Below, one piece after another: positions 1 through 10,338 of a DNA stretch of 64,000 bases (within the stretch, counting starts at the first letter, position 1; every line of letters begins with the position of its first letter). The stretch lies in the NCBI GenBank assembly GCA_958299035.1, contig CATQJL010000316.1, positions 26,017,676 to 26,081,675 of the forward strand, given 5' to 3'. Position numbers and translations under genes: made by a program. Below the pieces are notes generated by a model that worked only from the letters and a program-made list of their open reading frames with translations, searched no databases and was not told the DNA's origin. This stretch comes from Cylicocyclus nassatus (taxonomy: Eukaryota; Nematoda; Chromadorea; Rhabditida; Strongylidae).

Positions 1-296
1 GATCTAGACCAAATTGGCACACATACACTTCGGGACGGGGCGGGTGTTGTCGGGTGTCGTAGGCCATTTCGTCATCGATCGATACCCATTTTATCGATTT
101 TAATCGATTTTTGCCAAGTTAGAGCTAGAAGGTTGGGAATTGGAACAGAGATTATGCGAGCACGCTGATTACCAACACAGCGGGTATAGGGAATTGGCAT
201 GTAGAAGTGATCACAGAGAAATTTTGTACAGGGAGAGGGATCGACCTTTATCATAGTCTTTTGACAGGATCGAGCGGAGCCGAGTAAGCCAGCTAG
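1..296 (+). mobile_element. Helitron-like element, 3' part
   Basis: The left window edge cuts into a dispersed repeat. It runs through the family signature 'ttggcacacatacactt', an ATCGAT-rich tract and a CGGAGCCG-type short hairpin, and ends in CCAGCTAG followed by T at 293-297. Helitrons typically end in CTRR after a hairpin, with a T on the 3' side, and the same end recurs at 37549-37552 and, inverted, at 18336-18339. No Rep/helicase coding is visible, so this is a non-autonomous copy. Confidence 0.6.
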
Positions 297-1278
297 TCTT
301 CCATATGGAAGTGCAGTATCGTTATTGCTTTATTGTAGGCTTCTGCCTTGTCCTTTGAAGCAGAGCATGGTATCGGTCTGGGCTTAGCCGATGCAGCAGA
401 AGTATTAGACTGGCGCAAACGAGCCGACGAGATGACGTAGCCGTAGTTGCTGATTTGTGAGGAGTATCTGCAGGTGTTGACAGTACACTAGCCTGGCAGA
501 TTCATTGAGTCAGACGACTTGTTCGCACTGGGATAATGGTAGAATGCCAACGATAACAGCCGAAACAAAGTAATTTGAGTGCATCTAAGCAATAAAAACA
601 TTCATATCGCAGCAGGTCATGCTTTTGGCATGACCTTTACGGATTTAGCAAGGAATGGAACCCGTGAGGAATTGCCGACAATGTCGACACAAGAGGGTGA
701 TCAAACTATTTAGCATAGCATTTAAAATGATGACAAATACAGCACAAGAAAAGTCCTACATAAGCTTAAGAAGGTTCAAGTGAACAAACTTTTGTTAAAT
801 AAATATAGCAATAAAACAATCTCACAGGAGATAGGACAGGGTCCGGCACTCTGGGGTCAAACTGGACTTCCTTTTTGGGTTAGAAGCAACGAGGATATCG
901 TTTCTACAGGGTCTTGGATGGAGTGAAAAACGACAAACATGTCAGGTTTTACACGTTAAACGTTCTTTCGCAAGTGCGAATTTTAAACGCAATACTTAAC
1001 ACGCTGAGACAGTGCCGCGCAACAGTGCGCTGCGGCCCCAATTTCAGTTATTTGTCCAATCCTCTTAGTTTTTGTTCATGCTAGTGTACCAGGGGCCCTC
1101 GTGTGTTGCATGCCAAGGAGTGCAGAGATTTGCGGTTTTTATTGATGCACTTAGGCGCTGGACGATTAACAAAAAGTGCAGGCACACCCATTCCTCGAAT
1201 GTTTTATGGTCAAAATCAGTTTCCCTTATTAGAGCCCAAAGTTTTCCTCGCAAGCATTTGGGCACCATGGCCAAGATA
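297..1278. other. Unassigned sequence
   Basis: I see no convincing coding exon, RNA gene or repeat boundary here. The ORFs are short, without recognisable motifs and with low-complexity composition. Confidence 0.4.
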
Positions 1279-1523
1279 CCTACAGGGCTTACCAACTGCA
1301 GTGTCGGGAGCGCCAGCAACTCCGCTCCCGCAAGGCCACTTCACCTGGACTCGAACCCCTTTCGCGAATATGCCCTCTAATCAACTTCTCACCGCGGGCT
1401 TGGGAAAAGCGGAGCCTCAATAATTGGATACGATTAGAGGGCATGTTCGAAAAGTGCAGAGTCCCCCGCGGGAGTGGAGATGCTGGTGCGGACACTGCAA
1501 TTGATAAGCCCTGTAGATTTTTC
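1279..1523. repeat. Foldback (inverted repeat)
   Basis: The arm at about 1279-1381 (starting CTACAGGGCTTACCAACTGC) is matched in inverted orientation at about 1430-1523, which ends GATAAGCCCTGTAG. The two arms share GATTAGAGGGCAT-type sequence next to a loop of about 50 bp. It is most simply a short foldback/MITE. The overlapping ORFs on both strands follow from the palindrome and are not genes. Confidence 0.55.
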
Positions 1524-2480
1524 CTCTCCGAATTTTTCAAATGGGAACGCTAAACTTCACGATGCGAATTCCTCCTCCCGGCTCAAAGGTGCTGCACTCT
1601 GTTTGAAGGAGCACCAAAATTCACTCACCAAATCCTTTCAGGGCCAGGATGCCCAAAGTCCCCCCCCCCCCAGAATTCCCTCTCAAGAATGCACTATCCT
1701 AGACTCCCTCTCTTTTTCTGTTTTCCTGGCCTTGAAAGGGAGAAAAGAGAAGGAACCGTAAGACAGGAGTAGGAATGCCCTGTCACAAGGCCTCTCCTAT
1801 TATGTAATTTCCAAAAAATTCAATGTTGGAGCCCGGACTCTTCTTTGTAGGTTCCCTGGCCCTTTTTGAATAGGAGCGCCGAGTCCACAGTGTCCACCCC
1901 TTCTCCATGTCCGAAGCTGATGCAGCCCATGCATGTGAAAGCACCAAAATCCATTCCCCAAACTCTTTCACGGCCAGAATTCCCAAAGTTCTTTCCTCCT
2001 AAATCTCTAAGGGTACCCTATCTGTCACCCCTGTCGCTCTCTTCTCCTCTCCCTCCCTTATTTTCTTCGTCAGAGTTCAGAGCCCGGAGTCTTCTTTTTG
2101 GGTTTCGCTGCCCCTTTTCAAATGGAAGCGCTATTTTCACGGTGAATCCCCATTCTCCAAGTGTTGTAGCCGATGCACGCGAAAACATAAAATCCATTTT
2201 TCCATGTCTCTTCAAGGCCAGACTGCCCGAAGAAATTTTCAGAAATTTCTGCTAAGCGGTTGACATGTTTCTGAAGGTCCACACGTTGGAGCATAGTTTA
2301 TTCGGATTTCGCGGCCCTTTTTCAAATCGGAGCGCTGAGTTCCACGGTATCCGTTCCTTCCCTGCCCGAAGCTGATGTAGTCAATGCATGCGAAAATACC
2401 AAGATCCACCCCGGTCTTTTCACGGTCAGGTTGCTCAACGTTCCTTCTTCTAGAATTCTATCTTATGGTTGCACTGTCTC
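1524..2480. repeat. Diverged tandem repeat block 1 (unit about 200-330 bp)
   Basis: A diverged motif recurs. It starts with AAATRGGAGCGCT-like sequence (about 1541, 1869, 2120, 2323), followed by a pyrimidine-rich stretch, 'gaagctgatgyagcc', 'atgcaygygaaa', 'caccaaaatcca' and 'cacggccagaatgcccaaag'. Spacing between units is about 328, 251 and 203 bp. Block 2 at 4540-5480 has the same unit. This is an old minisatellite or the internal repeat of an unidentified element. The pyrimidine bias gives spurious Ser/Leu/Phe-rich ORFs. Confidence 0.6.
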
Positions 2481-2866
2481 ACCGCCCTTCTCTTTCTCAA
2501 TCCTCCTCGATTGGTTTTTCGTTAAAGTTTCCTATTGGAACTCATGAACTTGAAACATGAAACATGAATTCATGAACTTTGTTGTGAGCCACGCACGTTT
2601 GTCAACTTATTCGGTCTAACGTTTCGGCAATAATGCCCTCCTCAGAGGAAAGAAAGTCTCATACTAGTTTCTGCCCTATACGATCAAATCTCTCCTCTTG
2701 ACTAGCTTAGTTCGACGTCTTAGGAGCAAACAAGCGGAGACATTACACGACAAGTAGCATACCAAGATCTCCACCGACAGCGCAACGACGACGTTCAAAC
2801 CTGATGGTAAAAGATTTAAGCTAACCGATATGGACAGCTTGAGTAGTAGTGGAGATGATATATATA

Positions 2867-3545
2867 CAGGGTGTCCCAAAAAATGTATCAAACGTTTGAT
2901 CGTTAATATCTCTCTTCCCAAGAAGTCTTTTGCCGTGCTTCAGGTACCGTTTTGTAGATCTGGCTTCAGCTTAGATTTGCATTATAGAACGAATCACCCA
3001 TCTCCCTTCATTACTGTAGGATTACGGTAGAAACTTCAAAGAGGGTTTTAAGCAATGAAAGGCCATATTTTGCCCCAGAAAGGAAACAAAACAGCCTGAA
3101 AGCTTTTACGCGAGGCTAACTAGAGTTACTTATTATAACTGTAAAGTTCCCAACTCATTTTGATGTTTTGTTGCAGAGTTATGCCAGGTAAGAGGTAGCG
3201 GCCATTTTTTCAATGTTCCTAAAAAATGCGGTTACACCGTTTAAAAGGCTTCGCAATCTTGAGAATAGTTGAGTATTGAACTCAGCGTCCACAAAAACCC
3301 CAATACACAAGTTTTCACAATTTTTTGAAAAATTTTGAAACGGCAGCTTTTTCCACATTGACACCATATGTTTCAAATTTCTACCGTAATCCTACAGTAA
3401 TGAAGGGAGATGGGTGATTCGTTCTACAATGCAAATCTAAGTTGAAGCCAGCCCCACAAAATGGTATGTGAAGCTAGGCAAAAGACTTCGTGGGAAAAGA
3501 GATATTAACGATCAAACGTTCGATACATTTTTTTGGGACACCCTG
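2867..3545. mobile_element. Mariner/Tc1-like MITE, CAGGGTGTCCC family
   Basis: The terminal inverted repeats read CAGGGTGTCCCAAAAAATG at the left and its complement at the right, flanked by TA on both sides (2865-2866 and 3546-3547). Pairing extends inward for more than 100 bp on each arm (the ACGATCAAACGTT region), so it folds back on itself. It is 679 bp with no transposase ORF. A sister copy of 673 bp lies at 22013-22685. Confidence 0.85.
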
Positions 3546-4245
3546 TATAAGTGACATTATGACAGAAATGGCATCAAGTAACTAGTCATGAAGAGCTGTT
3601 CATTCTTTCCGTTCAGTTCCGGTTCGTGCAAGAGAATGGCCCGTAGTAAAGCTTGATCAGTTGAGGTGAACTCAACTTATCCCATCAGTTCACCTTAGGT
3701 GAGGTGAACTTATCACCGTCCACGTTCCCATGTTATAAGATGGTCAAGCCAACTGATAGTTGACCATCTGTCCACCTGCCGCAGTCAACTCTATCAGTTC
3801 ACGTTCAAGTCACCTCAACGTGAACGGATGTTAGAGTGATCCAAATAGTGTGCAGAAGAGGAGACGCAGACAAGAGGTGACTGCATCTAACATAAGTTGC
3901 TCCTGAGTAACTTACGATACACACAACTTTGCCAAAAAATGCAGAAAAAATCGGCGCAAAACTGCACAATACCGGCGCCCGAAAAGGGAAGGATCGATGA
4001 ACAGCTGATTTTGGCGACAAAAGCAAGGATAAAAGTTTTCTTCTTTTTTTGCAGAGCAATCTTAGTTTCTTGTAAAAACTACTTTAGAAGAGAATCTACT
4101 TATTTATTACGTTTCATTTATGTTCCAAAAATTTCAGTTTTTCATGAATTCTTCGTCAAAATATGTCAGTTTTGTTTTATCTGTCCATTTGCTAAGTGAT
4201 ATCCTTGTTAGCGGTCATCATCGATTTTTTCGACAGTGGCCGCTA
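3546..4245. other. Unassigned, with GGTGAACT-rich imperfect palindrome
   Basis: At 3650-3830 the words GGTGAACT and AGTTCACC alternate, giving a locally palindromic stretch. Nothing coding is evident in the rest. The 100-aa ORF at 3897-4199 has no recognisable motif. Confidence 0.35.
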
Positions 4246-4350
4246 TCAAAGATTATCCGGCGATGCAGCAAAAGTTGTGGCGCTAACCGGTGTCGAACCA
4301 CGGCCGCGCGCGCGTAATTCCAATCGCTTACCCGTTTGACCAAACCAGCT
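4246..4350 (-). other. Possible tRNA-derived SINE-like sequence
   Basis: Read on the minus strand, there is a box A-like stretch (GGTTTGGTCAAACGGGTAAG), then about 30 nt later GTGGTTCGACACC, which matches the pol III box B consensus (GGTTCGANNCC). The spacing is about that of a tRNA gene. I could not fold a full cloverleaf, so this is at best a tRNA-derived fragment. Confidence 0.3.
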
Positions 4351-4539
4351 CAAGTGCTTCTTTTTCAAGTACACATTTGATTGCAATGCCTCGGCAGTGA
4401 TCCGCATCCAAATCAATAGCTGGCCGTATGCTGGACTGAGGCGCGATGACCTCAACTCCGGTCCGCGTCGAGAGAGATGCCTTGATGGGGGGTTTACTAC
4501 GGGCCAATGTATGCCGCTTCAAGCGCTTTGCGAAGAAAC

Positions 4540-5480
4540 CCTTATTCAGCCCCAATCTTTTCATGGCCAGGTGCCCAAAATCCCTTTCCACAGTTTCTCT
4601 CCTGAAATTGCCCTGTTTCACTTTTACTCTTTTTTCTCTCTCCCCTTAGTTAACTTCCTCGAAATCTCGATGTAGGAGCAGCCCATACTCTTTTCCGTGG
4701 GTTTGGCCCTTTTTATATGGAAACGCTGATCCCAATCTCATTCAACCTTCCTGCCCCGAGCGTTCAAAATTATTCTCCTCCTCCAAATTTTTGCTAGGAG
4801 GGTGCCCTGTCACACGTTCTCGTCCCCCCCCCCCTCCCGCTCATTTCACTTTCTCGGAGTTTCCATGTTGGAGCGCAGACTCTTCTCTGCAGGTAATCTG
4901 GTCAAAGCACCTGAAAATTTTTTATCCATTATTTTTTTCAAATAGGAGCGCTAAGTTCCACGAACCCAATCCTTCTTTCTATCCAAAGCTGATGTAGCCA
5001 ATGCACGCGAAAGCACCAACATACCTCAAATCCTATCACGGCCAAAGCGCCCAAAATTATTTCCCCGAACTTTTCTTTAAAACCGCTCTGTCTCACCCGC
5101 CTATTTTTCTCTTTCTTTCTCTCTCTCTCGCTCTCCCTTTCTTTCTCTCTCTACCAACACCTAACTCTCACTCTCTCCTTCATCTTACTTTGTCAAAGTT
5201 CGGAAAAGCCCAGACTCTTCTATGTGTTTCCTGGCCCATTTTTGAACGGTATAGTTGCTTCTACGATGCCCATTCCTTCTCTCTTTCTCCCTACCCAGGA
5301 GTTCAAAGTTATCTCCCCCCTCTCCAATTGCTGATAAGCAGGCGCTCTGTCATACGATCCCTCTTCTTTCCTCCTCCCCTATTTTACCTCCTCGGAGTTT
5401 CCATGTTGGAGCCCAGTTTTTCTCCGCGGATATTCTGGTTATCTTACTTAATTCTGCCTCCTTTTTTGAATAGAAACTCT
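4540..5480. repeat. Diverged tandem repeat block 2 (unit about 224-304 bp)
   Basis: The same unit as block 1 recurs. Starts are near 4717 (tatggaaacgctgatccc), 4941 (aataggagcgctaagttcc), 5245 and 5469, each followed by 'ccaatcctt', 'gaagctgatgtagcc' and 'cacggcc'-type words. Block 1 and block 2 are separated by the MITE at 2867-3545 and unassigned sequence. The long ORF at 5001-5510 is pyrimidine-tract translation and not a credible protein. Confidence 0.55.
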
Positions 5481-6831
5481 AATTCTATAGTGCATTATAT
5501 GGCAACCTGAAGACCTATCTCCGCGGCGTTGTTCTGGCCGGCCCAGTTTCCTTCTGTTTGAATCTTGTTTTAAAGTGCGCACTTTTCATCTCTTCCTGTT
5601 TCCATTTCCACACTCCCGACGTTGGCATGTCACGGCAAACCTCTTTTCCAAAGTTTTAATGACGTCTTTACAATTGTCTCCTTCACAACTTTCATAGATA
5701 AACTTCTGAGTTCCATCATTCTCCCTCACAACTTTTATAGACAATATGCTGCTCCCTATAATTTTTCTTATCTCTGAAACTGACAGACAAAATGTTGAGT
5801 TCCTCTCTTTCGTCTTTTCCACAAAGCTTCAATAGTCCAATTCTTCAAACCGGGGAAGGAATCGCAGCTCAACACAAACATATTTCGAGACCTGTATGCA
5901 TCAAAATCCCTGCGCAAGGAGAGCAGCGTCTTGATGAAGGAAAAGCCGCCAATGACTACCCGCGGCCCCATAGCGAGAACGCCTTTCCCCCTCTCCGCAT
6001 GGATTTAAATTACACGGGCCTAAAGTGGCAGATATGGAGTTTAAAGTCTCCGTCTATGAGTACTTTCTTATCATTTTTCAACAAAAACATGTCGAAGAGC
6101 AGTGCGAATGTTGTGAAAGCCGCGTTGTCTAGCTTTTCTTATAGTGGTAATCCACAGCGGCCAACATTATTTCTTTCAGAATCATTTTTCTCTCTTCAAA
6201 GTCTCATGGTATGTCCTGCCGTCTTAACCCTTTCGGACCTGACTTTTCCCAGTAGGGAAGGAATTTTTTTCTCATTGATTTTAACTTAAAGGCACATAAA
6301 TAACACTTCAGTTAAGTTTGGAAAGTTTTCGACCATACAGTAAGAATTAACAAAATGGTGGCATTTGCCACCAACAGGTTTAGTGGATTACCTTTTACTT
6401 CACCTCCTATCTACAATGGAATGTTCTGGAACAATTTTGATGTTTCGTCAGGCAAAGATGAAACTTACATTTTTCACACTGATCGAAAATGTCCTTCACA
6501 AGACTCTAGTTTACATCGTTGTTCGTTATCGTTTTCATGTATCGCCAGGATCAGATGTTGTCATATTTAACATCACTCAGAGGTCTTAATCTGGACTTCA
6601 CGTGTTTTCTTGGAACGGTTTAGGTGCATTCACGATATTCGAAAAACTGGACACCATTCTTCCTTGTTTTGGTTTATTAGCGATACCAGAAAACTTTTCT
6701 TTTCGCATCTTTGTGCTCTTTTGTCGCTTTCTCCAATGTCTCCGAACTCCTCGTTAACATCATCTTCGCCAATGATGCGACTACAGCTTCCCTCAAGGTG
6801 ATTTGTTGAGATATGCTAGTTAGGTTCTTGT
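5481..6831. other. Unassigned; unrecognised short ORFs
   Basis: ORFs overlap on both strands (for example minus 5586-5822, 78 aa, and plus 5792-6289, 165 aa). On the minus strand several adjacent open stretches between 6290 and 5586 have more protein-like composition, but I recognise no family and cannot join them with convincing splice sites. They may be a degraded gene. Confidence 0.3.
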
Positions 6832-8611
6832 CGGGGCTCGGCAAGAGTCCGTTTCTGGGCTTTTTGAAAACGAACTTCCCCCTGACTTTCGGTTATTTTA
6901 CGAAGTCCCCTGTGACCCTTGCTCTACCCCCCCCCCCCATCCGATTGTTGGTGGATCCTTACATACTTACTTAGTTCTTGACAAAACCATTTACCTGCTG
7001 CGAGCTGAGAATCTCGCAAATTCAAGCCAAACTCTTGAAGAAAAACCACAAAATCCACAGAATTATCTTCATAAAGCCCTAGATGGCCACAGAACGATTG
7101 AAATAGATCACGAACTGAAGAAAGAAACAGATGAAGTAAGAAGAATGGAAGAAATCATCAAAATATCGAAAAAAAGCTAGAACTGAAAATGAAAATTGAA
7201 AAGAAGAAGAGGCAAAACGATATCTAATAAGGCGATTTTCGGAAAAAAAAGAGGATGAAAAACGACGGACAGGGGGTGATATGAAAATGTTACTATGCTC
7301 AAGGATAGATTCTTGACCGGGGCATCCGTCCACGCTAAATAGATTCAAAACTTATGTGAAGTGATAAAAATGTATGCTCCAGACGATCTCAGATCGTCTG
7401 GTGGCCGTGAGATGATCTAATTTTGGAAAAGGTATTACTTCACATAAGTTTTCAAATTTTTTTACATAATCCTTCCGCGAGTAATTATCTAAGTATGCAG
7501 TTCAATTTTGGTGTCATATGATTCTGTGTGCGCTGTAATCAAGCAATTTGTTTATTTTAAAGGCAGTGGCTCGGCAAATCTCAACATAGTCAAATTTTCG
7601 CTTACCTGGGGTTATATAATACGCTGGTTCCGAAAATCCACTTTTGAGAGCTTAAAAAGGCCAAAACGAGCATTTCTCAATGCCCTTCCCTTTGGAATTG
7701 GACGAGTGCTGCAAGGCTGATGACGCCGAATCGTTGCAGGACCCAATGGTTATACTGCGGCAAATAGCGTCCAGTGGTGAGAAGAATTGCCAACTCGTCC
7801 AAATGCGTGTAAGAGTGGCCTGCGCGTGTAAGTTTGAGACCAATTTTCTCGGCAAGGAAGACATGCCGTGCAACCGGGATTGCAGTGTTTTCATACGTGG
7901 GCAATAAGGAGTCTACCGCGTTAAAATTTTGAGTTGCTGAGTTTTGCCGAGCCACTGCCTTTAAAATAAACAAATTGCTTGTTTACAGGCACACAGAATC
8001 ATATGACACCAAAATTGAACTATATTTAGAAAATTACTTGCGGAAGGATTATGTAAAAAGATTTGAAAACTTATGTGAAGCTTTGTGAAACTTTTTCCAT
8101 AATTAGATCGTCTCCAGACGGCCACCAAATGACTTGATATCGTCTGGAGCATATATTTTCGTCACATCACATAAGTTTCAAATTCTTCTATCATGGACGG
8201 ACTCCTCGGTCAAAAATCTATCCCTGAGCATAGAAACATTTTCATATCATCCCCTGTCCGTCGTTTTTTATCCTCTTTTTTTCCGAAAATCGTCAACTTT
8301 CTGCATCCTCTGCTTTCATATTTTCACTTTCAGTTTTATCTTTTCAAAATTTTGATAATTTCTTCCATTCTTTCCTCTTCTTCTTCTTTCTTTCGCTCGT
8401 GATCTAGTTTCGTGATCTGTTTTGATCGTTCTGTGACCATATAGGGCTTTATGAAGCAAAATTCTGTGGATTTTGTGGTTTTTTTGAGAGTTTGACCCGA
8501 ATCGGAGGGGAGAGGGGTAGAGCAAGGGTCAAAGGGGATTCGTAAAATTTCCGAAAGTCAGGGGGAAGTTCGTTTTCAAAAAGCCCAGAAACGGACTCGT
8601 GCCTGGCCCTG
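6832..8611. mobile_element. hAT-like foldback MITE, CAGGGCC family
   Basis: The ends pair as inverted repeats. The left contains GAGTCCGTTTCTGGGC followed by AACGAACTTCCCCC; the right contains the complements and finishes GTGCCTGGCCCTG. Internal sequence also mirrors (the GATCGTCTGG and ACTTATGTGAAG segments). The left terminus is mutated relative to the cleaner copy at 30846-31604. A younger TTAA-flanked MITE sits inside at 7561-7960. No transposase is visible. Confidence 0.65.
7561..7960. mobile_element. TTAA-flanked MITE (AGGCAG family) nested in hAT MITE
   Basis: The element starts AGGCAGTGGCTCGGCAAA and ends with the complement GCCGAGCCACTGCCT. It is flanked by TTAA on both sides (7557-7560, 7961-7964), and TTAA is the target site typical of piggyBac elements. 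It is 400 bp and non-coding; the ORFs within it overlap on both strands. Removing it rejoins the mirrored interior of the host MITE. Confidence 0.8.
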
Positions 8612-9849
8612 AGTGCAATGAAAGCGGTCAAGCATGAGAATGATTTTAAGTTAAATTCCCTTCATTGAAAGATTATTACCACTGGCAACTAGCACGTGAA
8701 TTCAGGTGACACAAATATCGATGTTCTTTACAGAAGACTCTGTTTTCATACTGCGACAAAAGACAAGAACCGAGGTAAATCTAATCCTGAAAAGCTGTAC
8801 CGCTCTTCAAGGCAAAAAGGCTAACTTTAGATGCTTTGCCACTTGTGAGCCGATCTTTTGCGAGACTGTTCTTGACTTTTGCGAGACTGTTGAGACGGCC
8901 AGTCAGTAGAAGGCCCTTGTTGCCAACTGGCAATGGAAAAGGGAATGCGTGATATCGAGAAGGGAAAACACCTCCATCGCTACCATAGAGCAAACATTTT
9001 ATCTTACCATAACGATCATGTTTTGCTACAAACTGCCATACTGGACATGAACCTTAATTTTCGGCCGTAGTAAAGAATGGCTTGGGAAGAAGCATGAACA
9101 AGTCGAAAAGGGAGAAGATTTTGTAAGTGAGAGGCAAGCCAATTGAATGCGCAGTAATAAGCATAAAAACCCGATTACAAACGTGATAACACCATGACTA
9201 TGAAAGCCACCACTTGCAAAGAAGACTGCAACCACTAAAAGAACTCTGGTCGATTACATGTCTATCCCACGAAGAGGACATGTAAGTATTTGTCTTAATA
9301 TGGAAGTGTTGAGGAGAAGTAATATGATTTGCCACTTGTCGATGACAAGCTGATGGCACAGTCATGAAAGCCACGGTTTTTTGGCTCAATCTTTCGGAGT
9401 TTTCTCTGATCCGCTTGGAGATGGGACAAGATCTACAAAAAAAAACGTTTCTTGCCAGGCCCTGATTGACAACTTTCCGTGATGTGTGCCAGCTTGACAG
9501 CGCCTATGTTGCCGCCAAGTTGGCATAGATGTCTAGCATGGTTCAATACTTTGCCTAAAAATTTCGAAATGTGTCTTTCAACTTGAAAGAGCTTTTGACC
9601 GAAATTTTTAACCGAAGCCTTACGATTGTCTCCCGGGCGAGCGAGAGCAAGACTGACTTGAATTTGTTTAATTTCCCTGACGATAGAGCCAGTGCAGAGC
9701 CAGTGTCTGAGTACCCGGACTTGATTTAATGCTTAGCTGCGGGACGAACCCTTCATCAAAGCTTAAGAGCTTTCAAATGTCTTAACCCTGCCCATACCGT
9801 CAAAAAAATCACCGCCATGCGATTAGTGCAATTGGACAACTGCTATACG
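8612..9849. other. Unassigned sequence
   Basis: No recognisable coding exon or repeat boundary. It contains a few short open stretches without motifs. Confidence 0.4.
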
Positions 9850-10338
9850 TTGTAAGTCCTCTTATCTTTGAACCTCGGCATGTTCTTGAGGATGAATAAT
9901 TTCAATTGCTATATTATGCCGTAACAGGTTGCTATAGATGATATACTTTATTACCCGACGTTTCGGCAAGACGCCGTCTTCAGGGGCTGAAAAGGCGTCA
10001 ATCACATTGATACACACAATCTCTGCCGCCAAATATCTCCACCGACTTGCCACTCGATTCGTCTTGAGTGAAGGCAGGGAGTTTGAGGGCGAAGGTTCAC
10101 CCACCAAGTATATCACCGATGTTGTAGCTAACAGCCGCTTCGGGTGTGCTTGGTCGAGTGCGATTTCAAATGGGCACCCAAGCTACTGCGGGACTGTTTA
10201 AGTAGGGCACACAATCTTATAGTTTACAGTATGACAGATACGGCATTAAGTCACTCGTGATAGATAATTTCTCATTCTTGCTGTTTAGTTTGGGCTCACG
10301 AGCAAGAATGTAGGAGCCTTCTAAGGCTTTTCGTGCGG
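9850..10338 (-). repeat. PLE 1 left pseudo-LTR (direct repeat copy 1)
   Basis: These 489 bp recur at 12864-13352 in the same orientation with only scattered differences (for example TTTGAACC versus TTCGAACC). The block covers the 3' end of the ORF plus the non-coding pLTR. The upstream copy overlaps the first codons of ORF A. It contains a hammerhead-like motif on the minus strand. Confidence 0.85.
9953..9988 (-). ncRNA. Hammerhead-ribozyme-like motif in PLE pLTR
   Basis: On the element sense strand the core reads CTGAAGA (matching CUGANGA), a short GGC/GCC hairpin with one extra unpaired base, then GAAAC, then a GTC cleavage triplet. The flanking AGCCC and GGGT pair as helix I. Helix III is minimal, as reported for PLE-encoded hammerheads. 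The motif is visible by eye; cleavage activity is inferred from the family. Confidence 0.7.

Noticed and set aside
1065..1540. Overlapping ORFs on both strands around 1.1-1.5 kb
   Set aside because: They mirror each other across the foldback at 1279-1523 and show no conserved motif.
5001..5510. 169-aa + strand ORF
   Set aside because: Composition is Ser/Leu/Phe from pyrimidine tracts in a diverged tandem repeat; no domain.
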